NCBI GenBank assembly: GCA_023409795.1
Contig: JAEYQX010000100.1
Location: forward strand, 1-13,901
DNA length: 13,901 nt
DNA from: Pseudomonadota bacterium
GTDB lineage: Bacteria; Pseudomonadota; Alphaproteobacteria; Caulobacterales; Caulobacteraceae
Direction: 5' to 3'
The position numbers and the translations under genes are program-made. Of this stretch, positions 1-7,265 are shown in pieces; position 1 is the first letter of the stretch; each line of letters starts with the position of its first letter. The notes beneath the pieces are model-generated. The model was given only the letters and a program-made list of their open reading frames with translations, did no database searches and was not told the origin of the DNA.

Positions 1-348
1 CTGCAGGTCCCGGCCGATCGCCTCGATGTCAGGCGGGGTCCCCGGCAGCAGCCGGCTGGCGGTGGTGCGGACGATCTCGTTATAGGCGGCGCTGAGGCGC
101 GGGCGCGACAGATGGGCCCGGTCGCGCAGGTCGCGGTCCGGCACCTCCAGCCCCATTTCGACCGTCAGGGTGCTGCGACGGCCATCGCGGCGCGGCACGA
201 CGCCGGTGGCGGGCGCAATGACGACATAGGGGTTGTTCCCGCCCGATCCGCCCTTGGGCGCTGACAGGGCACGGCCGGGCAAGGCAGCAGCCATGAAGCC
301 CGCCGTCAGGCTCGCCCCGGCAAGATGAAGAAGGCCGCGTCTGTCCAT
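1..348 (-). CDS. Tat-exported protein of unknown function (5' part, runs off left edge)
   Basis: Reading the minus strand from an ATG at 348-346 gives 116 codons without a stop up to the window edge, so the C-terminus is missing. Residues 2-8 (DRRGLLH) are a twin-arginine motif, followed by a hydrophobic stretch to about residue 29, which suggests Tat export with cleavage near the Ala-rich end. The mature part begins Gly/Asn-rich and continues with a pattern (TLTVEMGLEVPD, then PRLSAAYNEIV) that loosely recalls FliL-like proteins: a beta strand followed by a helix after a conserved Pro-Arg. That resemblance is a weak inference and I do not assign a function. The gene is divergent from rppH, and the shared 94-bp region contains a CtrA-type box. 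Confidence 0.7.
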   Translation of the reverse strand, partial: MDRRGLLHLAGASLTAGFMAAALPGRALSAPKGGSGGNNPYVVIAPATGVVPRRDGRRSTLTVEMGLEVPDRDLRDRAHLSRPRLSAAYNEIVRTTASRLLPGTPPDIEAIGRDLQ

Positions 349-372
349 GCCGCCACTGTGCCCCGCCCGGCT

Positions 373-387
373 TTAAAGCCCTGTTAA
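373..387. promoter_or_regulatory. CtrA-type box TTAA-N7-TTAA
   Basis: A perfect match to the CtrA recognition sequence of Caulobacterales: TTAA at 373-376, seven bases, TTAA at 384-387. It lies 25 bp upstream of the left-hand gene start (348) and 55 bp upstream of the rppH start (443). CtrA is the cell-cycle master response regulator in this order. The site could control either gene. A single TTAA (430-433) also precedes rppH. The match is direct; binding is inferred. Confidence 0.5.
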
Positions 388-442
388 ACCGGCATGGCCC
401 GCGCCACTGGAGCCGGGGCCCAAGTCAGCTTAAACCCAGGCC

Positions 443-925
443 ATGACCAAAGCTGACCTGTCCGCCTATCGCCCCAATGTCGGGGTCGTCCTGTTCAACC
501 AGAAGGGCCAGGTCTGGCTTGGCCGGCGCGCCGAGACGCCCGATCCGTGGAACTGGCAGTTCCCCCAGGGCGGCGTCGACGAGGGCGAGGACCTGGAAGC
601 CGCCGCGCGGCGCGAGCTGCGCGAGGAGACGGGCGTGACCTCGGTCGAGCTGCTGGGCCGCACGCGGGACTGGCTGACCTATGACTTCCCCGAGGAGGTC
701 ATGAACGGCCCCAAGGGCTGGCGCGGCTTCAAGGGTCAACGGCAGATGTGGTTTGCCTTTCGCCTGACCGGGCCGGACAGCGAGATCGACCTGTTTGCCG
801 ACGACGAGGTGGAGTTCGACACCTGGCGCTGGGCCGACCTGTCCGAAGCCCCCGGCCTGATTATCCCGTTCAAGCGGGCGATCTATGAGGAGGTGGCGGC
901 CCTGTTTGCCCAGTGGGCGGCCTAG
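443..925 (+). CDS. rppH: RNA 5' pyrophosphohydrolase RppH (Nudix family)
   Basis: 160 aa, the usual length. The enzyme removes pyrophosphate from triphosphorylated 5' ends of mRNA (and hydrolyses dinucleoside polyphosphates), which exposes transcripts to 5'-monophosphate-dependent decay by RNase E. The Nudix box GX5EX7REXXEEXGX is complete: G43, E49, R57, E58, E61, E62 and G64, with the E58/E61/E62 metal ligands present. The preceding WNWQFPQGG (36-44) and the N-terminal YRPNVGVVLFN (9-19) are hallmarks of the RppH/NudH subgroup rather than a generic Nudix protein. The ATG at 443 fits the family N-terminus, although no strong Shine-Dalgarno precedes it. It is divergent from the left-edge gene and convergent with the atp operon. 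Confidence 0.93.
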   Translation: MTKADLSAYRPNVGVVLFNQKGQVWLGRRAETPDPWNWQFPQGGVDEGEDLEAAARRELREETGVTSVELLGRTRDWLTYDFPEEVMNGPKGWRGFKGQRQMWFAFRLTGPDSEIDLFADDEVEFDTWRWADLSEAPGLIIPFKRAIYEEVAALFAQWAA

Positions 926-940
926 GCTCCCGCCTTAACG

Positions 941-1059
941 GCGTCATCCTCGGCCCTGTGCCGAGATCCATTGACGCGCCCCAAGGTCTCAGGAGCGCCG
1001 CCGCAAAGCCTATCAGGCGTCGAGGGTCTGGATCCTCGGCACAGGGCCGAGGATGACGC
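941..1059. repeat. Pair of inverted REP-like palindromes
   Basis: Arm 941-970 is the reverse complement of arm 1029-1059 except for one extra C in the right arm. Each arm is itself a hairpin: 949-954 pairs with 960-965 around loop CCTGT, and 1032-1040 pairs with 1046-1054 around ACAGG. The 58-bp spacer starts and ends with a short further match (GACGC / GCGTC), so the whole block can fold as one long stem. Layout and position, just downstream of two convergent genes, are typical of REP/BIME-type elements. GTCATCCTCGG palindromes are, from memory, common in alphaproteobacterial intergenic DNA. No coding potential is seen. Confidence 0.75.
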
Positions 1060-1076
1060 ATAAGAACGGCAAAGAA

Positions 1077-1107
1077 AAAGGCCCCCGTCGCGATGACGGG
1101 GGCCTTT
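1077..1107 (-). terminator. Rho-independent terminator of the atp operon
   Basis: A perfect 13-bp stem (1077-1089 with 1095-1107) encloses the 5-nt loop 1090-1094. On the minus strand the stem is followed by a T-rich tail (TTCTTTG after CCTTT), so it fits termination of transcripts leaving atpC, whose stop codon is 25 bp upstream. Some termination of rppH transcripts on the other strand is possible, but the tail there (TTTGTCATTT) is weaker. Confidence 0.85.
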
Positions 1108-1131
1108 GTCATTTCAGTCCGGTCGATCCGC

Positions 1132-1398
1132 TCAGGCGGTGATTTCCGAAGCCTCTTCGGCGAGGATCGTCAGACCCTCACCGTTGACGTCGGCGAAACC
1201 GCCCTTGACGTCGAAACGGCGGCGGGCGTTGCCTTCATAGATCGTGATCACGCCTTCACGCAGGGTGGTCATGAACGGGGCGTGGCCCGGCAGGACGCCG
1301 AAGTCGCCCTCGACACCCGGCGCGTCGACCTGATCGACCTGGCCCGCGAAGATTTCGCGTTCCGGGGCGACGAGGGAGAAGTTCAGCTTGCCGGTCAT
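1132..1398 (-). CDS. atpC: ATP synthase F1 subunit epsilon (short form)
   Basis: 88 aa. Epsilon sits on the central stalk with gamma and couples it to the c-ring. The sequence covers the N-terminal beta-sandwich: LNFSLVAPEREIFAGQVDQV, GDFGVLPGHAPF (about 31-42, the family signature) and a last strand GLTILAEEA. It then stops. Bacterial epsilon subunits usually have about 130-140 residues, with a C-terminal pair of helices that inhibits ATP hydrolysis. That domain is absent here, and the stop codon is followed directly by the terminator region, so this is not an obvious frameshift. The ATG lies 3 nt after the atpD stop, which suggests translational coupling. Last gene of the operon. Confidence 0.93.
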   Translation of the reverse strand: MTGKLNFSLVAPEREIFAGQVDQVDAPGVEGDFGVLPGHAPFMTTLREGVITIYEGNARRRFDVKGGFADVNGEGLTILAEEASEITA

Positions 1399-1401
1399 GG
1401 A

Positions 1402-2937
1402 TCAGGCCTCGGCAGCCATCTTCTCGGCCTTGGCGACCACTTCCTCGATCGGGCCGACCATGTAGAAGGCGGCTTCCGGCAGGTGGTCGTATTCGCCGTC
1501 GCAGATGGCCTTGAACGAGCGGATGGTGTCAGCCAGCTCGACGAAGGCACCCGGGGTGTTGGTGAACTGTTCGGCCACGTGGAACGGCTGCGACAGGAAG
1601 CGCTGGATCTTGCGGGCGCGGGCCACAACCAGCTTGTCGTCTTCCGACAGTTCGTCCATGCCCAGGATGGCGATGATGTCCTTCAGCGCCTTGTACTGTT
1701 GCAGGGTTTCCTGAACGCGACGGGCCACGGTGTAGTGTTCTTCACCGATGACCAGCGGGTCCATGATACGCGAGGTCGAGTCCAGCGGATCCACGGCCGG
1801 GAAGATGGCCTGGGCCGCGATGTCGCGGTTCAGAACGGTCGTGGCGTCCAGGTGGGCGAAGGTACCAGCCGGAGCCGGGTCGGTCAGGTCGTCGGCCGGA
1901 ACATAGATGGCCTGGACCGAGGTGATCGAGCCCTTCTTGGTCGAGGTAATGCGCTCTTGCAGGTTACCCATTTCGGTCGCCAGCGTCGGCTGATAGCCCA
2001 CGGCCGACGGGATACGGCCCAGCAGAGCCGACACTTCCGAACCGGCCTGGGTGAAGCGGAAGATGTTGTCGACGAACAGCAGCACGTCCTTGCCTTCTTC
2101 GTCGCGGAAGTATTCGGCGATCGACAGGCCGGTCAGGGGGACGCGGGCGCGGGCACCCGGCGGTTCGTTCATCTGGCCGTAGACCAGGGCGCACTTGGAG
2201 CCGGCGGTCGAGCCGTTGTTTTCCTTCGGGTCGACGTTCACGTTCGACTCGATCATCTCGTGGTACAGGTCGTTGCCTTCGCGGGTACGTTCACCCACGC
2301 CGGCCAGAACCGAATAACCGCCGTAAGCCTTGGCGATGTTGTTGATCAGTTCCTGCATGGTCACGGTCTTGCCCACGCCGGCACCGCCGAACAGGCCGAT
2401 CTTGCCGCCCTTGGTGTAGGGGCAGATCAGGTCGATGACCTTGATGCCGGTGACCAGGATTTCAGCCGAGGTCGACTGCTGATCGAAGGTCGGAGCATCC
2501 TTGTGGATCGGACGGTATTCGGTGGTCTGGATCGGACCGGCTTCGTCGATCGGCTGGCCGACGACGTTCATGATGCGGCCGAGGGTGCCCGGGCCGACCG
2601 GAGCCATGATCGACTTGCCGGTGTCCACGACCGGCTGACCACGGGTCAGGCCTTCGGTGGTGTCCATGGCGATGGCGCGGACCCTGTTCTCGCCCAGGTG
2701 CTGGGCAACCTCGAGGACCAGGGTGAAGGGCTCACCGGTCTTCTGGTCGACGTTCTGGGTTTCCAGGGCGTTCAGGATGGCCGGCAGTTGGCCGTCGAAC
2801 TGCACGTCAACGACGGCGCCGATGACCTGGGCGATCTTGCCCTGGCCAGCAACGGCAGCGGTGGCGGCGACAGCAGCGGTCTTCTTGGCAGCCGGCTTCT
2901 TGGCGGCGGGTTTCTTCGGGGCGGTGGCGTCGGTCAT
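1402..2937 (-). CDS. atpD: ATP synthase F1 subunit beta (catalytic)
   Basis: 511 aa. The catalytic subunit that makes ATP in the alpha3beta3 head. Visible motifs are the P-loop GGAGVGKT (184-191), the GERTREGND loop with catalytic Glu216, Walker B VLLFVDN (285-291), and the lever motif, which reads DELSEDD (428-434) where DELSEED is usual. The first about 30 residues are an extension rich in Ala and Lys, with repeated PAAKK units; the conserved barrel begins around GKIAQVIGAVVDVQF (33-47). This makes the protein about 35-40 residues longer than most bacterial beta subunits. Between atpG (34 bp upstream) and atpC (3 bp downstream). The ribosome binding site is poor (CGGACAC before ATG). Confidence 0.97.
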   Translation of the reverse strand: MTDATAPKKPAAKKPAAKKTAAVAATAAVAGQGKIAQVIGAVVDVQFDGQLPAILNALETQNVDQKTGEPFTLVLEVAQHLGENRVRAIAMDTTEGLTRGQPVVDTGKSIMAPVGPGTLGRIMNVVGQPIDEAGPIQTTEYRPIHKDAPTFDQQSTSAEILVTGIKVIDLICPYTKGGKIGLFGGAGVGKTVTMQELINNIAKAYGGYSVLAGVGERTREGNDLYHEMIESNVNVDPKENNGSTAGSKCALVYGQMNEPPGARARVPLTGLSIAEYFRDEEGKDVLLFVDNIFRFTQAGSEVSALLGRIPSAVGYQPTLATEMGNLQERITSTKKGSITSVQAIYVPADDLTDPAPAGTFAHLDATTVLNRDIAAQAIFPAVDPLDSTSRIMDPLVIGEEHYTVARRVQETLQQYKALKDIIAILGMDELSEDDKLVVARARKIQRFLSQPFHVAEQFTNTPGAFVELADTIRSFKAICDGEYDHLPEAAFYMVGPIEEVVAKAEKMAAEA

Positions 2938-2971
2938 GGGTGTGTCCGGTTCGGAAAGGTGTCGTTCGGGA

Positions 2972-3841
2972 TCAGATGGCTTCGGCGCCAGCGATGATCT
3001 CGATCAGCTCGGTGGTGATCTGGGCCTGACGTTTACGGTTGTACTGCAGGGTCAGGGCATTGATGAGTTCGCCCGCGTTGCGCGTGGCGTTGTCCATCGC
3101 AGCCATCTGCGAACCGAAGAAGCCCGCCTGGTTTTCCAGCAGGGCCGCCAGGATCTGGGTCGTCAGGTTGCGCGGCAGCAGGGTCTCGAGGATTTCCTCT
3201 TCCGAGGGCTCATACTCGTACAGGGCCGTCGAGGCGTCGGCCGAGGCGGCCTCGACCTGGGCCGGGACCAGCTGGGCACCGGTCGGAACCTGTTGGATCA
3301 CCGACTTGAACTGGCTGTAGAACAGCTGGACCACATCGGCCTGGCCCTGCTCGAACTTCTCGGCGATCAGCTCGGCGATCGGCTGGGCCGAGTGCAGGCC
3401 AACCGTCTTGTGTTCGGACAGTTCAAAGGTGCGGACCAGCTTGTCGCCATAGAGGCGGGCCAGCTGGTCGCGCGACTTGCGGCCAACCGCGATGATCTCG
3501 ACGGTCTTGCCCTGGGCGATCAGGCTGTTGATGCGCTCGCGCGCGGCCTTGATCACGTTCGACGAGAAACCGCCGGCCAGGCCCTTGTCGGCCGTGGCCA
3601 CCACGATCAGGTAGCGTTGGTCCTCGCCCGTCCCGGCGAGCAGGCGCGGAGCATCCGCGCCCACGCCGGCGGCCAGGTTGGCGATCACCGAAGCCATACG
3701 CTGGGCGTAGGGGCGGGCATTCTCAGCCTGCTCCTGGGCACGCTTCAGCTTGGCCGCGGCGACCATGTTCAGGGCTTTCGTGATCTTCTGCGTCGACTTA
3801 ACGCTTCCGATCCGATCGCGCATTTCCTTGAGGCTGGCCAT
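2972..3841 (-). CDS. atpG: ATP synthase F1 subunit gamma
   Basis: 289 aa, the normal length. Gamma is the rotating central shaft of F1. Both termini, which form the coiled-coil axle inside the alpha3beta3 ring, are clear: SLKEMRDRIGSVKSTQKITK with ALNMVAAAKLKRAQ at the start, and NATRNAGELINALTLQYNR followed by QAQITTELIEIIAGAEAI at the end, the latter being the family signature. The middle Rossmann-like part contains VVATADKGLAGGFSSNV. A GAGAG ribosome binding site lies 9 nt before the ATG. The gene is 34 bp downstream of atpA and 34 bp upstream of atpD. Confidence 0.96.
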   Translation of the reverse strand: MASLKEMRDRIGSVKSTQKITKALNMVAAAKLKRAQEQAENARPYAQRMASVIANLAAGVGADAPRLLAGTGEDQRYLIVVATADKGLAGGFSSNVIKAARERINSLIAQGKTVEIIAVGRKSRDQLARLYGDKLVRTFELSEHKTVGLHSAQPIAELIAEKFEQGQADVVQLFYSQFKSVIQQVPTGAQLVPAQVEAASADASTALYEYEPSEEEILETLLPRNLTTQILAALLENQAGFFGSQMAAMDNATRNAGELINALTLQYNRKRQAQITTELIEIIAGAEAI

Positions 3842-3875
3842 CCGGCGTTACTCTCGCTTCGGTTGGGGGCTCAGA

Positions 3876-5408
<1,533 letters not shown>

Positions 5409-5476
5409 GTGTGGCTCTCTGGCTTTCGTCTTCGGTGCGGACCCGCTGGCCCGGCTTAAACTTGATATCGAATGGG

Positions 5477-6031
5477 TTAGGCGCGCTTCAGCGCATAGGT
5501 CATCTGGTCGAGCTTGGTCTTCAGCGAGGCATCGAACAGTTTCGAGCCCACCTTGACCTTCAGACCGCCGAGGATCGACGGATCAACGCGCGTGGTCAGT
5601 TCCGGGTCGCGGCCCAGCGCCGTGCGCAGGGCTGCCTGAACATTCTTCGACTGGGCTGCCGTCAGCGGCAGGGCCGAGACCACCTCGGCCGTCACCAGGT
5701 TGGCCATGCGGACATACAGGGCCTCGAAGGCCGCAATCACGCCCGGCAGGTCGCGGGCACGGCCATTCTGGGCCAGCAGGCCCAGGAAGCGCTTGGTCGT
5801 GGCGTTGAACTGCGCCTTGTCGGCAATGGCCGCCAGGCCCTTGCCTTGATCCTCGGCCGAGATGACCGGCGACAGGGCGAGACGGCGCAGGTCCGCGCTC
5901 TCCAGCCAGGCCGCCTTCAGCGAGGCGAGATCGCCACGCACGGCGTCCAGCGCCCCCGTCTCTTGCGAGAGGTCGAACAGCGCCTGAGCATACCGTTCAC
6001 CGACTTCCGTCGTTCTGAAATCGTCCGCCAC
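5477..6031 (-). CDS. atpH: ATP synthase F1 subunit delta (OSCP)
   Basis: Delta (OSCP) sits on top of F1 and connects it to the peripheral stalk b subunits. I choose the GTG at 6031, giving 184 aa, because the protein then begins (V/M)ADDFRTTEVGERYAQALFDLSQ, where family members normally start, and the length matches the usual 180-186. The C-terminal signature is present (DPSILGGLKVKVGSKLFDAS). The open frame continues 39 codons upstream to an ATG at 6148, but those residues resemble nothing in the family; a 223-aa product cannot be excluded because neither start has a clear ribosome binding site. First gene of the F1 operon. Confidence 0.9.
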   Translation of the reverse strand: MADDFRTTEVGERYAQALFDLSQETGALDAVRGDLASLKAAWLESADLRRLALSPVISAEDQGKGLAAIADKAQFNATTKRFLGLLAQNGRARDLPGVIAAFEALYVRMANLVTAEVVSALPLTAAQSKNVQAALRTALGRDPELTTRVDPSILGGLKVKVGSKLFDASLKTKLDQMTYALKRA

Positions 6032-6168
6032 GTATAAAAGGTCCGCGATTTGAAGCGTTTGGGCCAAAGCCGGCCGCGAAAACAACGCGCCAGCCAAGGG
6101 CTTGAAATGCTTAGAGAAAGCACGCTTGGGACACATCTTTCGATGCATCCTTCGCTAAAGCCGCGGGG

Positions 6169-6197
6169 CTGATACCACGCAAGCCCCCCTGTCGCAA
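6169..6197 (-). promoter_or_regulatory. Candidate promoter of the atpHAGDC operon
   Basis: On the minus strand TTGCGA (6197-6192) and TATCAG (6174-6169) are separated by 17 bp, which fits a housekeeping sigma factor and predicts a start near 6162. That would give a leader of about 130 nt before the atpH GTG. The -35 overlaps the first hexamer of the TGCGAC array. Matches are moderate, so this is a prediction from sequence only. Confidence 0.4.
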
Positions 6198-6286
6198 CTC
6201 ACGGAGGGGCTACGATAAGGTCGCACCCGGCCTATTTTTGGTGATTTGTTGCGACTTCGGGACCGGGCCGGTATCCGGGGTGCGAC
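6191..6286. repeat. Four TGCGAC hexamers at about 30-bp spacing (possible operator array)
   Basis: GTCGCA at 6191-6196 and 6220-6225, then TGCGAC at 6250-6255 and 6281-6286. Start-to-start distances are 29, 30 and 31 bp, close to three helical turns, with two copies pointing left and two pointing right. Flanks pair up as well: GTTGCGAC is shared by copies 1 and 3, and a G-rich GGTGCGAC form by copies 2 and 4. The outermost left copy and the third copy are the -35 elements of the two promoter candidates. A regulator binding on one face of the helix would fit; no known protein is assigned. Confidence 0.5.
6249..6277 (+). promoter_or_regulatory. Candidate promoter of the TerC-family gene
   Basis: TTGCGA (6249-6254), 17 bp, TATCCG (6272-6277): the same layout as the atp promoter candidate on the other strand. 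Predicted start near 6284, within the fourth TGCGAC copy, with an 84-nt leader to the ATG at 6368. An alternative -10 is CTATAAC at 6286-6292, which resembles the Caulobacter consensus but lacks a suitable -35. Confidence 0.33.
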
Positions 6287-6367
6287 TATAACGCCCCTGC
6301 AGACGTGCTTGATGCAACTTCACGGGGCCGTTACCGCTTATTGTTCTCATCATCCTGCGGAACCCTC

Positions 6368-7198
6368 ATGCTCGAAAGCATTCTCCCCCTGCTAACGGAC
6401 CCGGCCGCCTGGGCGGCCCTCGTGACCCTGGTGGTCATGGAAGTCGTCCTGGGTATCGACAACCTGATCTTCATCTCGATCCTGTCGAACAAGCTGCCGG
6501 AGGAACATCGCCAGCGGACCCGCCGGATCGGCATCGGCCTGGCCCTGATCATGCGCCTGGGCCTGCTGGCCACCATCGGCTGGATCGTCGGCCTGACCCA
6601 GCCGGTCTTCGACCTGGGCATCCAGGGCGAGTCCTTCGACACCGCCTTCAGCTGGCGCGACCTGATCCTGATCGCCGGCGGCCTGTTCCTGGTCTGGAAG
6701 GCGACGAAGGAAATCCACCACGCCGTCGACACCACCCCGGCTGACGACAGCCTGCTGGAGAAGGACAAGAAGGACGTTGTCATCAACAACGTCGGCTCGG
6801 CCATCGTCCAGATCATCATGCTGGACCTGGTCTTCTCGATCGACTCGATCCTGACGGCCGTGGGCATGACCGAGCACGTGCCGATCATGATGATCGCCGT
6901 CGTCATCGCCGTGCTATGCATGCTGCTGGCCGCCGACCCGCTGGCCAACTTCATCGACAAGAACCCGACCGTGGTCATGCTGGCCCTGGGCTTCCTGCTG
7001 ATGATCGGTGCCGTCCTGATCGCCGACGGCTTCGGCGTCCATGTGCCCAAGGGCTATATCTATGCCGCCATGGCCTTCTCGGCCCTGGTCGAGGGCCTGA
7101 ACATGTGGTCGCGCAATGCCAAGCTCAAAAAGGAGGCGGCCGAGGCCGCTGCCAAGGCCGAGCTGAACCGCTCCCAGACCGCCGAGCCCGGCGTCTGA
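6368..7198 (+). CDS. TerC/YgdQ-family integral membrane protein
   Basis: 276 aa from the ATG at 6368, chosen because the family begins with a short amphipathic segment before the first membrane helix; an in-frame GTG at 6305 adds 21 unrelated residues. About seven membrane segments can be seen (roughly 12-38, 54-75, 98-118, 145-166, 173-192, 200-222, 229-247). The two conserved acidic motifs of the family are present: EVVLGIDN (25-32) in the first segment and LDLVFSIDS (152-160) in the fourth. Members are linked to tellurite resistance or metal ion (manganese) export, some during co-translational metalation of secreted enzymes; the substrate here cannot be read from sequence. The tail (251-270) is a charged Ala/Lys/Glu helix in the cytoplasm. 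Divergent from the atp operon. Confidence 0.88.
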   Translation: MLESILPLLTDPAAWAALVTLVVMEVVLGIDNLIFISILSNKLPEEHRQRTRRIGIGLALIMRLGLLATIGWIVGLTQPVFDLGIQGESFDTAFSWRDLILIAGGLFLVWKATKEIHHAVDTTPADDSLLEKDKKDVVINNVGSAIVQIIMLDLVFSIDSILTAVGMTEHVPIMMIAVVIAVLCMLLAADPLANFIDKNPTVVMLALGFLLMIGAVLIADGFGVHVPKGYIYAAMAFSALVEGLNMWSRNAKLKKEAAEAAAKAELNRSQTAEPGV

Positions 7199-7218
7199 GC
7201 CGGCGGGCCATCCCGATG

Positions 7219-7250
7219 AAAAGCGCCGTGGTTCGCCACGGCGCTTTTTT
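7219..7250. terminator. Bidirectional hairpin terminator between TerC gene and priA
   Basis: A perfect 13-bp stem (7219-7231 with 7236-7248) closes a TTCG loop and is followed by six T residues on the plus strand. The reverse strand also ends in a T run, so it can serve the convergent priA, whose stop codon is 16 bp away. Confidence 0.9.
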
Positions 7251-7265
7251 CTTGCCCGGTCCCTC

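Larger units (their letters stand above)
6032..6367. other. Divergent intergenic region between atpH and the TerC gene
   Basis: 336 bp if atpH starts at its GTG. The part nearest atpH (6032-6148) stays open in the atpH frame but has no recognisable protein content, and I read it as the 5' leader of the atp mRNA. From 6161 to 6292 it holds two divergent promoter candidates and the TGCGAC array described separately. An A/T-rich patch (6232-6250) marks the centre between the two inner hexamers. No tRNA or riboswitch fold is apparent by eye. Confidence 0.55.

Noticed and set aside
1093..2997. 634-codon open frame on the plus strand across atpC and atpD
   Set aside because: It lies antisense to two unmistakable F1 genes and has no family features; such frames are common in GC-rich DNA.
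6285..6292. ACTATAAC as the main TerC -10 element
   Set aside because: It fits the Caulobacter -10 consensus, but no TTG-type -35 lies at a suitable distance; kept only as an alternative.
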